Source: Cephalotus follicularis
Lineage: Eukaryota; Streptophyta; Magnoliopsida; Oxalidales; Cephalotaceae
DNA length: 64,000 nt
Direction: 5' to 3'
Assembly (NCBI GenBank): GCA_001972305.1
Contig: BDDD01001667.1
Location: 149,888-213,887 of the forward strand
The notes under the pieces are model-generated. The model was not told the origin of the DNA. It made no database searches and was given only the letters and a program-made list of their open reading frames with translations. Both the position numbers and the translations under genes were made by a program. Position 1 is the stretch's first letter; the number at the start of each line of letters is the position of its first letter. This document shows, piece by piece, positions 47,833 through 60,063 of this stretch.

Positions 47833-48150
47833 GTCGATGTCTATTAAAAGGTGTCGATGCCTTTCTCCATCAACGTTGATGTACAGGTCCTTAGTGTCTG
47901 GGCGTTCTACTGCTAAAGACATCGATGTCCATCTTTTACGCATCGACGCTCAAGGTCTGGAACCTTAAAACGTCAGTGTATTGCTTATGGCGTCGACGCG
48001 TTAGGGTAGGAACCCTAAGCGTCGACGTGTAATACGTCAAAACCTAAACATGTGGCCTAAGGCATCGATGTCTTTCTATAGACGTCGATCTGTTTCACAT
48101 CAGTAACCGAGAAATAACCCAAAGACGTCGATATTTATTAAAAGGCGTCA
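47833..48150. repeat. GTCGAC-core array 17 (G2 copy b 3' LTR)
   Basis: Cores near 47833, 47853, 47875, 47921, 47942, 47972, 47992 and 48021, then three more by 48150. Spacings are mostly 20-22 and 29-30 bp. Almost the same as array 19 in the other LTR. Confidence 0.85.
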
Positions 48151-48931
48151 ACGATTATCGTGTAGCAGTCGTCTTCTTCCTCACAACTTAACGGACAGTA
48201 GCCATTTAAACCATATATATGCAAGACAACATCAAATCAAGGCAGGAAACCAACATGCAGATACATATTACATATCTAGCATAACATGGCATTAATCCAG
48301 TGAGCAAAATCAATTCAATACTCATGAAATTTATACACCAAAACATAACCCATGCATGAACGTTAATCTCAGAATTAATGTTATGGCTTTCCCCTACCTC
48401 TTGTTCCAAGTTAGGAACTGGAAAGTCCACCTCTTTGCGTTCCAAACTGGTCACAGCAGCCCCTCCAGGTCCGTCCCGTTGCTGCTAGCCCACAAGCTCC
48501 AACTACCAAGCTCCAAATTGCTTCAACCATGGTAGTTTAGGTCTCTCTCTCCTTAAGTTTTTGTTTTCTTACCGTCACTGTGTTTTCCTCTTCCTTATTT
48601 TCTCCTCCTTCATTTTTGGCAGAGAAGGGTGTTTTATGTTGGTTGGAGTTTGTTTCCTTCTGCTCCAACGCCAGAATCCCCACTTCTTCACACCCTCCCC
48701 ACACCTGGGTGCATGGCGCACCAAGTGTCTCCCTTTTGCTGCCAAGGCCCATGCATGCCCTCACATGCCTTCCCATTTCTGCCATTTCAGTCCTAGCAAT
48801 GTAGGGTACCATATTGCATGCTCAACATGTCTTGATTTTGATGTTAAAATGCATGGATAAAGCCCCCCCCCCCCCCCCCATTGCATGTTATTCTGTCAGC
48901 AGAGTAACGTGCCTGACATTCGATATCTACG

Positions 48932-49085
48932 CATCGATGTCTTCTTCAAAGACGTCGACATCTTTTCCCCCTTTACACGAGGGCGTCGATGTCCTTTCCT
49001 ACATCGACATGCATGTGCATGCAGTTACGTGCGCCCCTTTGCTTCAAGGACGTCGATGTGTTTCTAAAGGCATCGACGCGTTTCC
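48932..49085. repeat. GTCGAC-core array 18 (G2 copy b 3' LTR, near its start)
   Basis: Cores GCATCGATGTC, GACGTCGACATC, GCGTCGATGTC, ACATCGACATG, GACGTCGATGTG and GCATCGACGCG. Confidence 0.85.
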
Positions 49086-49262
49086 TCCAAAACAGTGTCG
49101 TTTCACCCTTTTAACATTCCTTTAATATTTTACTCTAAAATTCAACCTTATTGGAGTTTGGAAAACATCATCAAAGCCTTGGAAATCCATTCTTTATTTA
49201 ATTCTACAATAAAAACACATTACATTGTGAAATTACAAAATGGGAAAATCTCGGGCGTTTCA

Positions 49263-49276
49263 TCCACCCCCCCTTC
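49263..49276 (-). promoter_or_regulatory. Polypurine tract, G2 copy b
   Basis: TCCACCCCCCCTTC is the reverse complement of GAAGGGGGGGTGGA, directly before the 3' LTR in the minus-strand sense. Confidence 0.87.
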
Positions 49277-50478
49277 AAAGAATTTCGCCCCCGAAATTCA
49301 AAACGAGACTAGAACAGGTGCGGGTAGCGTTCTCGGATATCCTCCTAACGTTCCCAAGTCACTTCATATGGTCGGTGAAACTGCCATTGAACCTTGACCA
49401 TGGAGATGGCTCGGTTCCTCAAAACCTGCGTCTTCCAATCTTGAATCCGTACAGGCAACTCTTCACAAGATAGGTCATCTTGTACAAGAACAGTATCATA
49501 ATCCAGGACATGTGACGGGTCCAGGATATATCTCCTCAGCATAGATACATGAAAGACGTCATGCACGTTTGACAGTGCAGGAGGTAAGGCAAGCTGATAG
49601 GCTACCTCCCTAACTCTCTCAAAAAACTCGAAAGGACCAATGTAGCGAGGAGCTAATTTGCCCTTTCTCCCAAACCTTTGCACGCCCTTCCATGGTGAGA
49701 CCTTTAAGAACACATGATCGCCCATACTAAAGGTCAAAGGCCTCCTCTTGACACTATCCTCATAGCTCTTTTACTGGCTCTGAGCAGCAAGCAGCCTCCT
49801 TTTGATCATCCTGATCTTTTCTGAAGTCTCCTCCACTAACTCAGTCCCAAGTAAAGGTCGCTCCCTGACCTCATCCCAACATACAGGAGATCTGCACTTC
49901 CTTCCGTACAGTGCTTCAAACGGTGCCATGCCGATACTAGAATGATAGCTGTTATTATAAGAGAACTCTATCACAGGAATGTGATCCTCCCAGGTACTAG
50001 CAAAATCAATAATGCAAGCCCTTAGCATATCCTCCAAGGTCTGGATGGTACGCTCAGACTGCCCATCAGTCTGAGGGTGGAAGGCAGTACTCTGGTTTAG
50101 CTTCGTCTCGAAAGCTGTCTGGAATCTCTTCCAAAAGTTGGAAGTGAAGATGGCATCTCTATCACATACGATGCTGACTGGAACACCCTGTAGCCTCAAT
50201 ATCTCCTTCACATTCAAACGAGCTAGCTTGCTCACAGAATCAGTAACATGTGTAGGCAGAAAGTGTGCTTATGTTGTGAGTCTATCCATGACAACCCACA
50301 CGGCGTTGTGACGGTTCCGAGTCAGATTTAAACCCAAAACAAAATCCATCGTAACATGTTCCCATTTCCACTCTAGAATCGGTAAAGGTTGTAGCAAACC
50401 TGCCAGTCTCTGGTGTTCGGCCTTAACTGTCTGGCAAGTCAAACACCTTGCCACATACTCGGCGATCTCTCGTTTCAT
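49277..50478 (-). pseudogene. Integrase with C-terminal tail, G2 copy b
   Basis: Minus-strand blocks: YVARCLTCQTVKAEHQRLAG and LPILEWKWEHVTMDFVLGL, then [40 protein letters not shown] and SYNNSYHSSIGMAPFEALYG, ending MGDHVFLKVSPWKGVQRFG, LAPRYIGPFEFFERV and VQWQFHRPYEVTWE, the chromodomain-like tail. Standard Ty3/gypsy integrase. Broken fossil. Confidence 0.92.
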
Positions 50479-51500
50479 GCCAGGCCACTAGTAAGTCTTC
50501 TTCATATCCTGATACATTTTAGTGCTACCAGGATGGATACTATACAGAGATTTATGAGCCCCATGAAGTAACTCATTCTTCAATCCTGGTTCATTCGGAA
50601 GACACACACGTCCCTGATATCTCAGAATACCATCAGCATGTACTCAAAAATCGAATTCCGAGTCCAGGTTCTCACGAATCCGTTGTAGCTCTGGATCGTG
50701 CGGTTGTGCATCCCTGATGTGATCCAGTAACATAGGTTGTACTCGCATGTCGGCCACAAAGATCCCCGGTGACTGATTGAACGGAGACCACTCTTGGAAG
50801 TCTTCTAACATCTTCCATTGCGACACCATCGTGCTGGCAACCATAGCCTTGCGGCTCAAGGCATCAACGACTACATTCGCTTTCCCCGGGTGGTACTGAA
50901 CACTGCAATCATAATCATTAAAGAATTCTACCCACCTGCGTTGCCTCATGTTTAGTGTTGCCTGACCAAACAGGTACCTCAATCTCTTATGATCGGTAAA
51001 GATCTCAAACTGGGCCCCATAAAGATAGTGCCTCCACTTCTGTAGGGCGAACATAATAGCTGCAAGTTCGAGGTCATGAGTCGGGCAGTTTTCTTCATAC
51101 GGCTTTAGCTTCCTCGAGGCATATGCAATCACTCTGCCTCGCTGCATCAATACACATCCCAAACCCTTACCTGATGCATCACTGTAGACCGCAAAGCACT
51201 CATTACCATCAGGTAATGCCAAGACAGGAGCGGAATCCAACTGATCCTTCAGTTCATGGAAACCAGCTTCACAGTCTTTGTCCCAGACAAAAGGGGTTTT
51301 CTTCTGGGTTATTCTAGTCAAGGTCTCGGCTATCCTTGAAAAGTTCTGGATAAACCTTCCGTAATACCCTGCCAATCCAAGGAAACTGCGCACCTCCGTC
51401 ACATTCTTCGGCTGTGTCCAGTCTCGTACCACTTCAGTCTTTGACGGATCCACCGTCAAGCCTTCCCCATATACTATGTGACCGAGAAAGATTACATGAT
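50479..51500 (-). pseudogene. RNase H and zinc-binding linker, G2 copy b
   Basis: A long minus-strand frame carries [20 protein letters not shown] (reverse transcriptase thumb), [60 protein letters not shown] and [19 protein letters not shown], the full set of gypsy RNase H blocks, then the [15 protein letters not shown] linker. Broken fossil, but this part is well kept. Confidence 0.92.
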
Positions 51501-52120
51501 CAATTCAGAACTCACACTTGCCAAACTTGGCGTACAACCGGTGTTCTCTGAGAACTTGCAATACTAGCCTCAGATAATGAGCGTGCTCCTCCTCACTCCT
51601 CGAATATACCAGTATGTCATCGATAAATACCACAACAAATTGGTCCAGGTCTGGTCGGAATACGTCATTCATCAATGACATAAAAGCTGCCGGTGCATTG
51701 GTAACACCAAACGGCATAACCAAGAACTCGTAATTACCATACCATGTCTGGAAGGCAGTCTTCTCAATGTCTCCTCCCCTCACTCGCAGTCGGTGATAAC
51801 CTGACCTCAAGTCGAGCTTGGAAAACACCCTTGATCCTTACAACCGGTCAAACAACTCCTCAATGTGGGGTAAAGGATACTTATTCTTGATAGTTTCCTT
51901 GTTCAACATTCTGTAGTCGATGCAGAGCCTCATCGACCCATCCTTCTTCTTAACAAACAGTACAGGCGCACCCCACGGAGAAACACTAGGTCGAATAAAA
52001 CCCTTATCGATCAGATCTTGCAACTGCAATTTCAGTTCCCTCAATTCTGCAGGGGACATTCTATATGGTGCTTTAAAAATAGGAGCTGTACCTAGTATAA
52101 TATCGATAACAAACTCCATA
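51501..52120 (-). pseudogene. Reverse transcriptase, G2 copy b
   Basis: Minus-strand blocks [80 protein letters not shown] and [20 protein letters not shown] are the Ty3/gypsy reverse transcriptase palm with its catalytic DD pair. Broken fossil. Confidence 0.92.
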
Positions 52121-52632
52121 TTTCTCTTCGGTGGGAAAGATCCCAAATCATCAGGAAATACATCTAGAAATTCACACACAACTGGAATTTCCTCCAAGCT
52201 TAAGCCTTTCTCTTTCCTTCGATCAATCACATAGGCCATATATCCCTCGCATCCCTTCTCTAGGTATCTCGATGCCCGAATAAAGGATATCGGCGTCGAG
52301 AACCCTTTGTCTCCATTGAACTGAAAAGTCGTTCCATCAGGCAGACAAAAATCCATAGTCTTATTACAGCAATCCATATGAGCACGGTGTGCTGATAGCC
52401 AACCCATCCCCAATATAACATCGAAGTCACGGATAGGCAGCACTATCAAATGTGCATACAAGGGAATAACTGCCATAGACATCTCACAACTCCTATATAT
52501 CGAATCAGTATACATAGAAGCTCCGATCGGTGTACTCACATCAAGTATGTATGACATGTATTCAGGGGAAACATCTAAGCAAGATGCAAAACGTGCAGAT
52601 ATAAAAGAATGCGATGCTCCAGAATCCATCAA
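52121..52632 (-). pseudogene. Protease region, G2 copy b
   Basis: Reads [20 protein letters not shown] (D-S-G active-site class) and [20 protein letters not shown], with [20 protein letters not shown] before reverse transcriptase. Near twin of 43193-43712. Broken fossil. Confidence 0.88.
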
Positions 52633-52699
52633 TACTCTAGCAAAAAAACCATATATGTACAGAGTACCTCCAACACAAGAAGTCGACTCTGGAACCTCT

Positions 52700-53163
52700 G
52701 TCTAAGCAAGTACAAAAACTCTACCTTTTATGATGCCCTTGCCGGTGTCCTTCCTCTGTGACGGTCCCGCCGCCGCACCACTACTACTCCCCGGCCCAGT
52801 ATGCGCTGTAGCAGAACTCTTCGGCCTCATGAACTTCTCGATATCTATCCCAAACTGGTTCCCATCCTCCCCCGGGAAGTGGTCGGGAGCCCTATGTTGC
52901 GGTCGAGCTTGCGCATAGTACTGGCACATCTCCTCCGCATTAGCCCTATTAAAGGACATATGTTGCTGAAAATAGTCCGCAATCTGAACCATCGGATCTC
53001 TGTCATCTTGGAAAATATTCATCCCTTGCGGAATATTTGCTTCCTCAAGGGCATTAGCTCCAACAGCTCTAGCCCTAGCATGTGTCCTCCTTCGATCCAT
53101 TCGGTTCCTATAAGAAGGTTGACGGTTAGTCACGACTTCAGGCAAACAATTTATTAATTGCAA
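52700..53163 (-). pseudogene. gag remnant, G2 copy b
   Basis: Minus-strand RNRMDRRRTHARARAVGANA, IPQGMNIFQDDRDPMVQIAD and QFGIDIEKFMR match gag of copy a. A Ser/Gly/Ala-rich end (TGPGSSSGAAAGPSQRKDTG) matches the gag tail of copy a near 43030-43100. Broken fossil, shorter than the copy a gag. Confidence 0.85.
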
Positions 53164-53197
53164 AGGAAAGTATCCTAGCTAAGCATATATGCAATAT

Positions 53198-53209
53198 GCT
53201 CTGATACTA
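53198..53209 (-). promoter_or_regulatory. Primer-binding site, G2 copy b
   Basis: GCTCTGATACTA is the reverse complement of an initiator-Met tRNA type site with one difference, three bases from the 5' LTR. Confidence 0.82.
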
Positions 53210-54418
53210 CTCCGTCACGCCCCCGTTAATCAAGAAGACAACATTAAAATGGTAAGGCAATTAACACATAAATACAACTCATGTGAAAACCATAAAATTT
53301 AAACTTTTAAGCAATATGTCAGTTGCGGAAGCATAAAAATTCATAAGCTATAAACTCATAGCGTGCATCCCATACTACACGCAACCCAAAACAAGTCCGT
53401 CATTGTTAATCACCCACAAATGGACCGTGATCACAGTATAATATTAAATCCATCATTAACATCACCATAAGTATAGTACATCAGAAATCCTTTAACGAAG
53501 CAAATTATTACAAACAGGAGAACAAATAAACTAAGAACAACATAACAACTTCGTTCTTCGTCCATGCCAGTCCAATCGGTCCACTGCATCAATCTGTAAA
53601 GTAGGGGGTTAGTCTTTGTCCTCACTCGGCTAAGTCATAACGTAGCTCGGGATCAACATTAATTTCATGTCATGTAATATATGTATAAATGATGCAGTGC
53701 AGGAAATACCAGTTTATATATATGAGAAATATATATATTTAACAGTACAGTAAAATAACAGTGGATACATATATAGGAAAATATGTATGCAAGAACAGCA
53801 CAGTAGTGATCCGGCCAGGATCACATCCACAATCACAGTAATGTCCATCATGGACCAACAGGCAGTATAGTATGTCCATAAGAGGACCACAACAGTCAGG
53901 CAATTCATGCTCCTGGCCCCTAGGTCAACCCTACCACTAGCCAGGGCTGGCAACCTCCGCCATGCAACTAGTGGCTCAAGCACAAACACATAGAAATTCA
54001 CAGAGCAACTAGTGAATCAAAAATTAAATAGTGCAATAACAGTACAGTAGTGATCGATTAGATCGACAACAGGCAGTTCATTTTCAAATATTTCTGAGAG
54101 TAGTAAATATTTGAAATAAGTATTTTCAGTGGTAAAAGTAATTTTTGAACAACTCAGTAGTGTAAATCATTTCCCAGTTCATTCAAAAATACGTTATTAA
54201 TCCATACATATTTTCATACTCAAAACAGCACATTCCGAGTTCACATATGCATTTCTAAATATCATAACTTTAGAAATCACAAACGATTTACAAACAGTAA
54301 CCAAACAGGCAGTAAAAAGTGTATATGCGATGCATATAAATGCTCAAATGCACCCTAACAGGAATCGGGATAGTTTCGCATCGTTAGATGAGGAAACCTT
54401 CAAACAGTACCAAAAGAC

Positions 54419-54748
54419 GTCGATGTCTATTAAAAGGGATCGATGTCTTTGTCCATCAACGTCGATGTACAAGTCCTTAGTGTCAGCGTGTTCTACTGCT
54501 AAAGACGTCGATGTCCATCTTTTACGCATCGACGCTCAAGGTCTGGAACCTTAAAACGTCAGCGTATTGCTTATGGTGTCGACGAGTTAGGGTAGGAACC
54601 CTAGGCGTCGACGTGTAATACGTCAAAACCCAAACAGGTGGCCTAAGGCATCGATGTCTTTCTATATACGTTGATCTGTTTCACATCAGTAACCAAGCAA
54701 TAACCCAAAGAAGTCGATGTTTATTAAAAGGCGTCGACGTTTATCGTG
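54419..54748. repeat. GTCGAC-core array 19 (G2 copy b 5' LTR)
   Basis: The counterpart of array 17. Many of the differences between the two are C/T or G/A at CG positions of the core. Confidence 0.85.
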
Positions 54749-55506
54749 TAGCAGTCGTCTTCTTCCTCACAACTTAACAGGCAATAGCCATTTCAACCAT
54801 ATACATGCAAGATAGCATGAAATCAAGGTAGGAAACCAACATGCAGATACATATTACATATCTAGCATATCATGGCATTAATCCAGTGAGCAAAATCAAT
54901 TCAATACTCATGCAATTTATACACCAAAACATAACCCATGCATGAACGTTAATCTCAGAATTATAGTTATGGCTTTCCCCTACCTCTTGTTCCAAGTTAG
55001 GAACTGGAAAGTCCACCTATTTGTGTTCCAAACTGGTCACAGCATCCCCTCCACATCCGTCCTGTTGCTGCTATCCCACAAGCTCTAAGTCCCAAGCTCC
55101 AAATTGCTTCAACAATGGTAGTTTTGGTCTCTCTCTCCTTAAGTTTCTGTTTTCTTACCCTCACTGTGTTTTCCTTCTTCTTATTTTCTCCTCCTTCATT
55201 TTTGGCAGAGAAGGGTGATTTATGTTGGTTGGAGTTTGTTTCCTTCTGCACCAATGCCAGAATCCCCACTTCTTCACACCCTCCCCACACCTGCGTGCAT
55301 GGCACACCAGGTGTCTCCCTTTTGCTTCCACGGCCCATGCATGCCCTCACATGCCTTCCCATTTCTTCCATTTCGGTCCTAGCAGTGTAGGGTACCATAT
55401 TGCATGCTCAACACGTTTTGATTTGCATGTTAAAATGCATGGATAAAGCCCCCCCTTTGCATGTTATTCTGTCAGCAGAGTAACGTGCCTGACATTCGAT
55501 ATCTAC

Positions 55507-55662
55507 GCATCGACGTCTTCTTCAAAGACGTTGACATTTTTTTTCCCCTTTACACGAGGGTGTCGATGTCCTTTCCTGTATCGACGTGCATGTGGATGCG
55601 ATTACGTGCGCCCCTTTGCTTCAAGGACATCGATGTGTTTCTAAAGGAGTCGACGCGTTTCC
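55507..55662. repeat. GTCGAC-core array 20 (G2 copy b 5' LTR, near its start)
   Basis: The counterpart of array 18: GCATCGACGTC, GACGTTGACAT, GTGTCGATGTC, TATCGACGTG, GACATCGATGTG and GAGTCGACGCG. Confidence 0.85.
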
Positions 55663-55675
55663 TCCAAAAAGAAAT

Positions 55676-57982
55676 AGCATGTAATGTAAAACAGACATAT
55701 GTCTTTGCATGGCATGTAAAACAGAGCAGTGGCAGCCTAAACGTGTCATGCATGATAGATGTATGCCATCAGGTGTACAACATGCAAGAGTGGTGACTTG
55801 CATGTGCTCTATTCCATCTGCAAACCTACAACCTGCAAAACATAAGAGAAAAGAGTGAGAAGAGGTGCATGTGAGAGAGAGAAGAGAAAAGTGGGAACCT
55901 TGAGTTATGACTAGAACTGGTCACTGGATCCACGAGTTCTATATATCAGTGTTGCATGAGTGTTCAGAGAGGTTAGTAATCGTCTGGAGAGAAGAGTTCA
56001 ACCACTGGATTGATTGTGCATGTTAGTTGGGGTTCCAAGTGGAGTTAGAAGCTTGAATTTAAGAGGTAAGCTTCTGCATGATTTCAAATGTGTTATAATC
56101 GTTAAATAGGTATATATGTACTGATTGTGTACTATATATATCTCCTGTTAACAAGCACATAGAGTTTAATTGCTGGAATTGGGGTTCAGTTGATATAAGG
56201 TTGGAACTCAAAAGGAAGTTTGAGGCTTAGGAATCCCTGGTAAGTTGTTGGTTTAATTTAGTGTTGATATGGTAGTTAGGCAACCATGTTCGGTTACTGA
56301 TTTTCGTTGCATATACATGTTAACATGCACCTATAGCATTAAACGTCTGTATTGTTGGTGTTGAGTGAAGTTGGAACTCAAGGAGAAGAATCAATCAAAT
56401 TTGATTCTGGGATAGCACTTGAGGCAGGGGTTTTTACATGTTTTAGAAGATATGATATGTATAGCATGTCTGGATAATTTCTCTGTGATTGCGTGTTATT
56501 ATTTTGGTTTGAATTGGAAGTTGAACGTGCATACTATGTTTTGGTTAAACCACTGCCTGACGTTTCTGCACAAAAACAATCGACTGTTGAACCTAACAGT
56601 CGACTGTTCAATGTAACCAGCCGACTGTTAGGGACAAACAGTCGACTGCTTAATGAAAACAGCTGGCTATTCTTATGAACAGGCGACTGTTAAGCGGCAA
56701 ATTATAGATATTAGTTGCTGTTAGGCTTTAAATTGTATGCAATTACCCTGGTCTCCTCATGGGATGATTGTAACAGTCAATCCTGGTCTTATGTAGTTAC
56801 ATTACAGAAAGTAAACAACTTATGCACTCCTTGTGAGAGTTGTGGAAGAACGACTAGGGTTTACTAACATCTTTTTTGAACCCTTGAATTGTGTTTGTTC
56901 CGCTGCTGCTTAATGATGCTGTATAGATCTTGTATAGCTATGAAGTGTTCATAATTAATATTGTTATACTTAATATTAATGATTGAACCAACTAGTTCTA
57001 TAAGCACAAATATGGATTTTCTTCTGATTGTTTTCAAAATGAAAACTTATTGTCAAATGATTTACTAATTTTCCTCCATTGAGAGGCACAACCACTGTAT
57101 TGAATATCGTTTCCTCCAACGAGAGGTACGGTTACTGAACTGTTAAATGTTTCCAAAACAAACCACTACTATATTGCATATTATAGATATATGTAATATT
57201 GCTATTGAATTGATTGAATTATTTGTCTATGTTATTGCCATTAGTCGAGTGATAGGAGACATCACTGGCTACGGGGTGGTCCTATGTGCCAGGAGTTGGC
57301 TAGAGCTTCCACCACACTTATCTGCAATGCAGAGCCTGATTGTTACTTGGCCGCTAAATACTGGCATAATTGATCTGATCTATCATCTTCGGAGAGTAGG
57401 GTGATGGTTAGGTGGTGCACAGTTGGTGCTAGGAGTTAGCGACATGTGACACCCAAACCACTGTATTGATTGATTTTACCCTTGTGCGGTATTCTTGAAT
57501 TGTATTGCTATGGCCACTTGGCATGATTTCTTATATATATTGGAATACTTATTACATATAATATTCAAAATAATTGTCATACATGTTTACATTTGTATAT
57601 TCTTTCTCATGCTTTATTCGTACTTAGCCAAGTGAGGACAACCGCTAACCCCTTACAATTTCAGATTAAGTGAAGGCGTTCGGGGAAGTGCTGCTGAAGC
57701 TTATTAGAGAGCTTCTATTTTGTTAAGGTTGTTATTCACTATGTTTTGTATTGAAATGAACGATCATACTCCGTTGTTTTTTTACATTTCCAATATGTAA
57801 AAGGATAATTGTTAGTATTGTATAAGCACGTAGTATGGGCTGCGTGCGGATAATTTTTATAATCCGGCAATGAAATGCTTCTGCTTATGTTAATGAAATT
57901 TTGTTTACTGTTGAATGTTGGATTATCATTATTATAACTAGTATCTCCAAATATGTTGTCTTTTTGGAAAATGGGGTGGACA
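55676..57982 (+). repeat. LTR of X family (G2-like), plus strand
   Basis: Ends TTTTTGGAAAATGGGGTGGACA, which resembles the G2 LTR end. It contains CTTAGCCAAGTGAGGACAAC near 57626 and a GA-rich tract at 55840-55895. It corresponds, inverted, to 26724-28684. The left end is undefined. The open frame at 57147-57404 is not supported as a gene. Confidence 0.7.
56579..56692. repeat. CAGTCGACTG-type array 21 (X LTR)
   Basis: Cores with CGACTG at 56581, 56601, 56622, 56643 and 56684, and a decayed one near 56664. Spacings are 20, 21, 21, about 21 and 20. A CCCAGAATCAA-type flank lies about 170 bp upstream here and at the matching distance from array 10 in the inverted X LTR. Confidence 0.87.
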
Positions 57983-59968
57983 CCTTTTGTAACGCCCCCG
58001 ATCCGAGTTCACTTTATGCTCAAAACGAACCTTAAGAATCGGTTGCGTTACNACCATCATCAAATCGTTTAATCATTTAACGATATTGGACATCATTAAC
58101 CATTCAAGGATATTACTTAAATCGTATTCAATAAACTCATAACTTCAAAATATGCTTAGAATTATCATTAATCATTTTCATCATAAACATCACAGGATAC
58201 CTTCACAATCTTTAACACCAACTTTTAGAATTATCATACTTCTCACCTAAAACCATTAATCACAATGACGATCATTTCTAACAGCGATACATAATAGCGA
58301 AAACATCACATCGTATTTGATAACTTGATATCTTAAATATCCTTATTTCAAAAGAAAAAAAATTCTCATATTCATAACAATTTACAACAAATTATAAACC
58401 TCGAATATATTCTATAATTTTCAGCGCCAACTTCTAAACGATAACACTTTATGAAAACATCGTAATTATAGCGTTCATTTCTATACATATATGTCTACAC
58501 GTCATCTGTCATAATACCTTCCACAGCGGAAAACATAGACTTGTCATAAAACCGTTATACAGTGGAAACATAAACTCGTTATGTCAAAATCAGTGGATAT
58601 AAAACCATACTTTCTTTCCAAAACTTCCTTTACGAATTTTCTCTAAAGCTCGCAAATCCTCCTTTGATCATCTGCTGGAAAAACTTTTATTTGGAAACAA
58701 AAATATTGAAAGGAATGAGCTCAAATAGCCCAGTAAGAATCATAGTTATAAAAACAATTTTGAAATTCCCTTTTGAAAATATTGGCATATAATATAGCCA
58801 TACTTTTGAAAAACATCATTAAAAAAATTCCTTTTTGAAAACATTTTGAAAACATTTCAAAAATCCTTTTGAAAATCACATTGTTTTATGTTCATATCTC
58901 ATGAAACAGGACATTTCGTAAATAACTGAGGGGTCATAAAAACATAAAACAGACCCAATGGATCTAGTCACTGGGGCAAGGTCCAAATCCCCGATCACCA
59001 ATTTACATCACATGCATGCCCGTGAGCACTCCCTGCTCATAACATTAATCTTTTACTAGATTAATCCTCCCTAGATCGCAATCCAGTAGTTGTTCATCTC
59101 AGTTCGTTGCATTTTCTCATTTTGTAAAAACATTTCTTAATACTTCGAGTGATTATCTCAAAGCATTAATAAAACAATTTTGTAAAACATTTGAAAACAT
59201 TTTGAAAAGTTTTGGAAAACCTTTTGAAAAACTGAGTTTAAAAACCATTTCGGAAAACATTTTGAAAAACATTTGAAAAACTGGGTTTAAAACCATTTCG
59301 TAAAACATTTTTGTAAAATAATAATAATTATAATTTTCCAAAAAATACTTTAAAATAGGTATAAAATACTTTGGTGAAAATATAGAATTTTCGTAAATTA
59401 CTTTGATATAAAAAGAAATAGCATTTTCCTTGCCACCATATAATACTTTGGAAAGGTGATCAGGAATCCTTACATAACTTTTATAATAAGGAACATATAA
59501 TTTTTGCCGAGAATTTGGCAGAGTTTTGGAATAGATAGAACGTAGTAATAAGTTGTAGAAAATACTTTGGCATAAAAGTTCAAATAATTCGGAAAAATGA
59601 GCATAAAAATATTTTCGACAAAAGAGGTTACTGTAGAATAAAAACATTTGATATTTTTGAAAATTAATAGGAATCCTTATTGCAGGATAAAAAAACATTT
59701 GATACTTTGGAAAAATATCGGAATCCTTACCTTTTTTTAATGTCCTTCATCCTTTGTCTACACTGGACTACCTTCTATACTGAAATCTCAGCAGAAATCC
59801 CCTTCTTTTTCTCTTCTCCTCTCTTTCCTCTCCTTCTTTCTCTCCTTCTCCTTTCTCTTTTTCTCTCCATCTCTTCTTCTTTCTCTCCCTTTCTTCCTAT
59901 CTTCTTCTTTCTCTCCCATCCGCCACTTCTCTCTTTCCCTCTGTGCTGAGTAATGAAGCCGAATGGGG

Positions 59969-59976
59969 TATTTATA
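59969..59976 (-). promoter_or_regulatory. TATA box of the G3 solo LTR
   Basis: Minus-strand CCTATAAATACCCC, with a GA-rich leader (59945 leftward to about 59800) starting some 30 bp downstream, the arrangement of a plant RNA polymerase II start. The other minus G3 LTR has CCTATTTATGGGC at the same place (40203-40215). Confidence 0.65.
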
Positions 59977-60063
59977 GGAAGTCTTCAGCCGCCTTGGTTT
60001 TGTCATTTTCTGACACGTGTCTTCTTCTTTCGTCCGTTTCTTGACATGCATCCTTTTTCTTAA

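Larger units (their letters stand above)
47013..49262 (-). repeat. 3' LTR of G2 copy b
   Basis: 2,250 bp from TGTCACGCCCCC to GGGCGTTTCA. It holds GGGGTTAGCCTTTGTCCTCA near 47406 and a run of 17 C at 48863-48879. No gene; frames at 47744-49125 translate the arrays and are not proteins. Confidence 0.9.
47013..55675 (-). mobile_element. Ty3/gypsy G2 copy b
   Basis: Minus-strand element with 3' LTR 47013-49262, polypurine tract, integrase, RNase H, reverse transcriptase, protease, gag, primer-binding site and 5' LTR 53213-55675. It is inserted in the integrase of G2 copy a; GTGGA at 47008-47012 is the left flank. In ~210 bp around arrays 17 and 19 I count about a dozen LTR differences, roughly 6 percent, so middle-aged. 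Broken, about six to eight breaks. Confidence 0.9.
53213..55675 (-). repeat. 5' LTR of G2 copy b
   Basis: Matches 47013-49262 with a roughly 390-bp extra segment near 53710-54100 containing ACAGTACAGTA and tatata-rich sequence. Similarity to the other LTR stops at about 55675, where plus-strand X LTR sequence begins. Confidence 0.85.

Noticed and set aside
48863-48879. Run of 17 C as a regulatory or structural element
   Set aside because: The other LTR of the same element has about seven C at the same place (near 55450), so it is homopolymer length variation, possibly with sequencing error.
57147-57404. 85-codon plus-strand frame as a host gene
   Set aside because: It lies inside an X LTR with a homologous non-coding stretch at 26790-26900 and has no recognisable domain.
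58052-58052. The N base as a sign of a scaffold gap
   Set aside because: A single unresolved base inside continuous solo LTR sequence; the LTR continues in register on both sides.
59680-59949. 89-codon Phe/Ser/Leu-rich frame and its Lys/Glu/Arg-rich antisense
   Set aside because: Low-complexity CT-rich tract of the LTR leader, not a protein.
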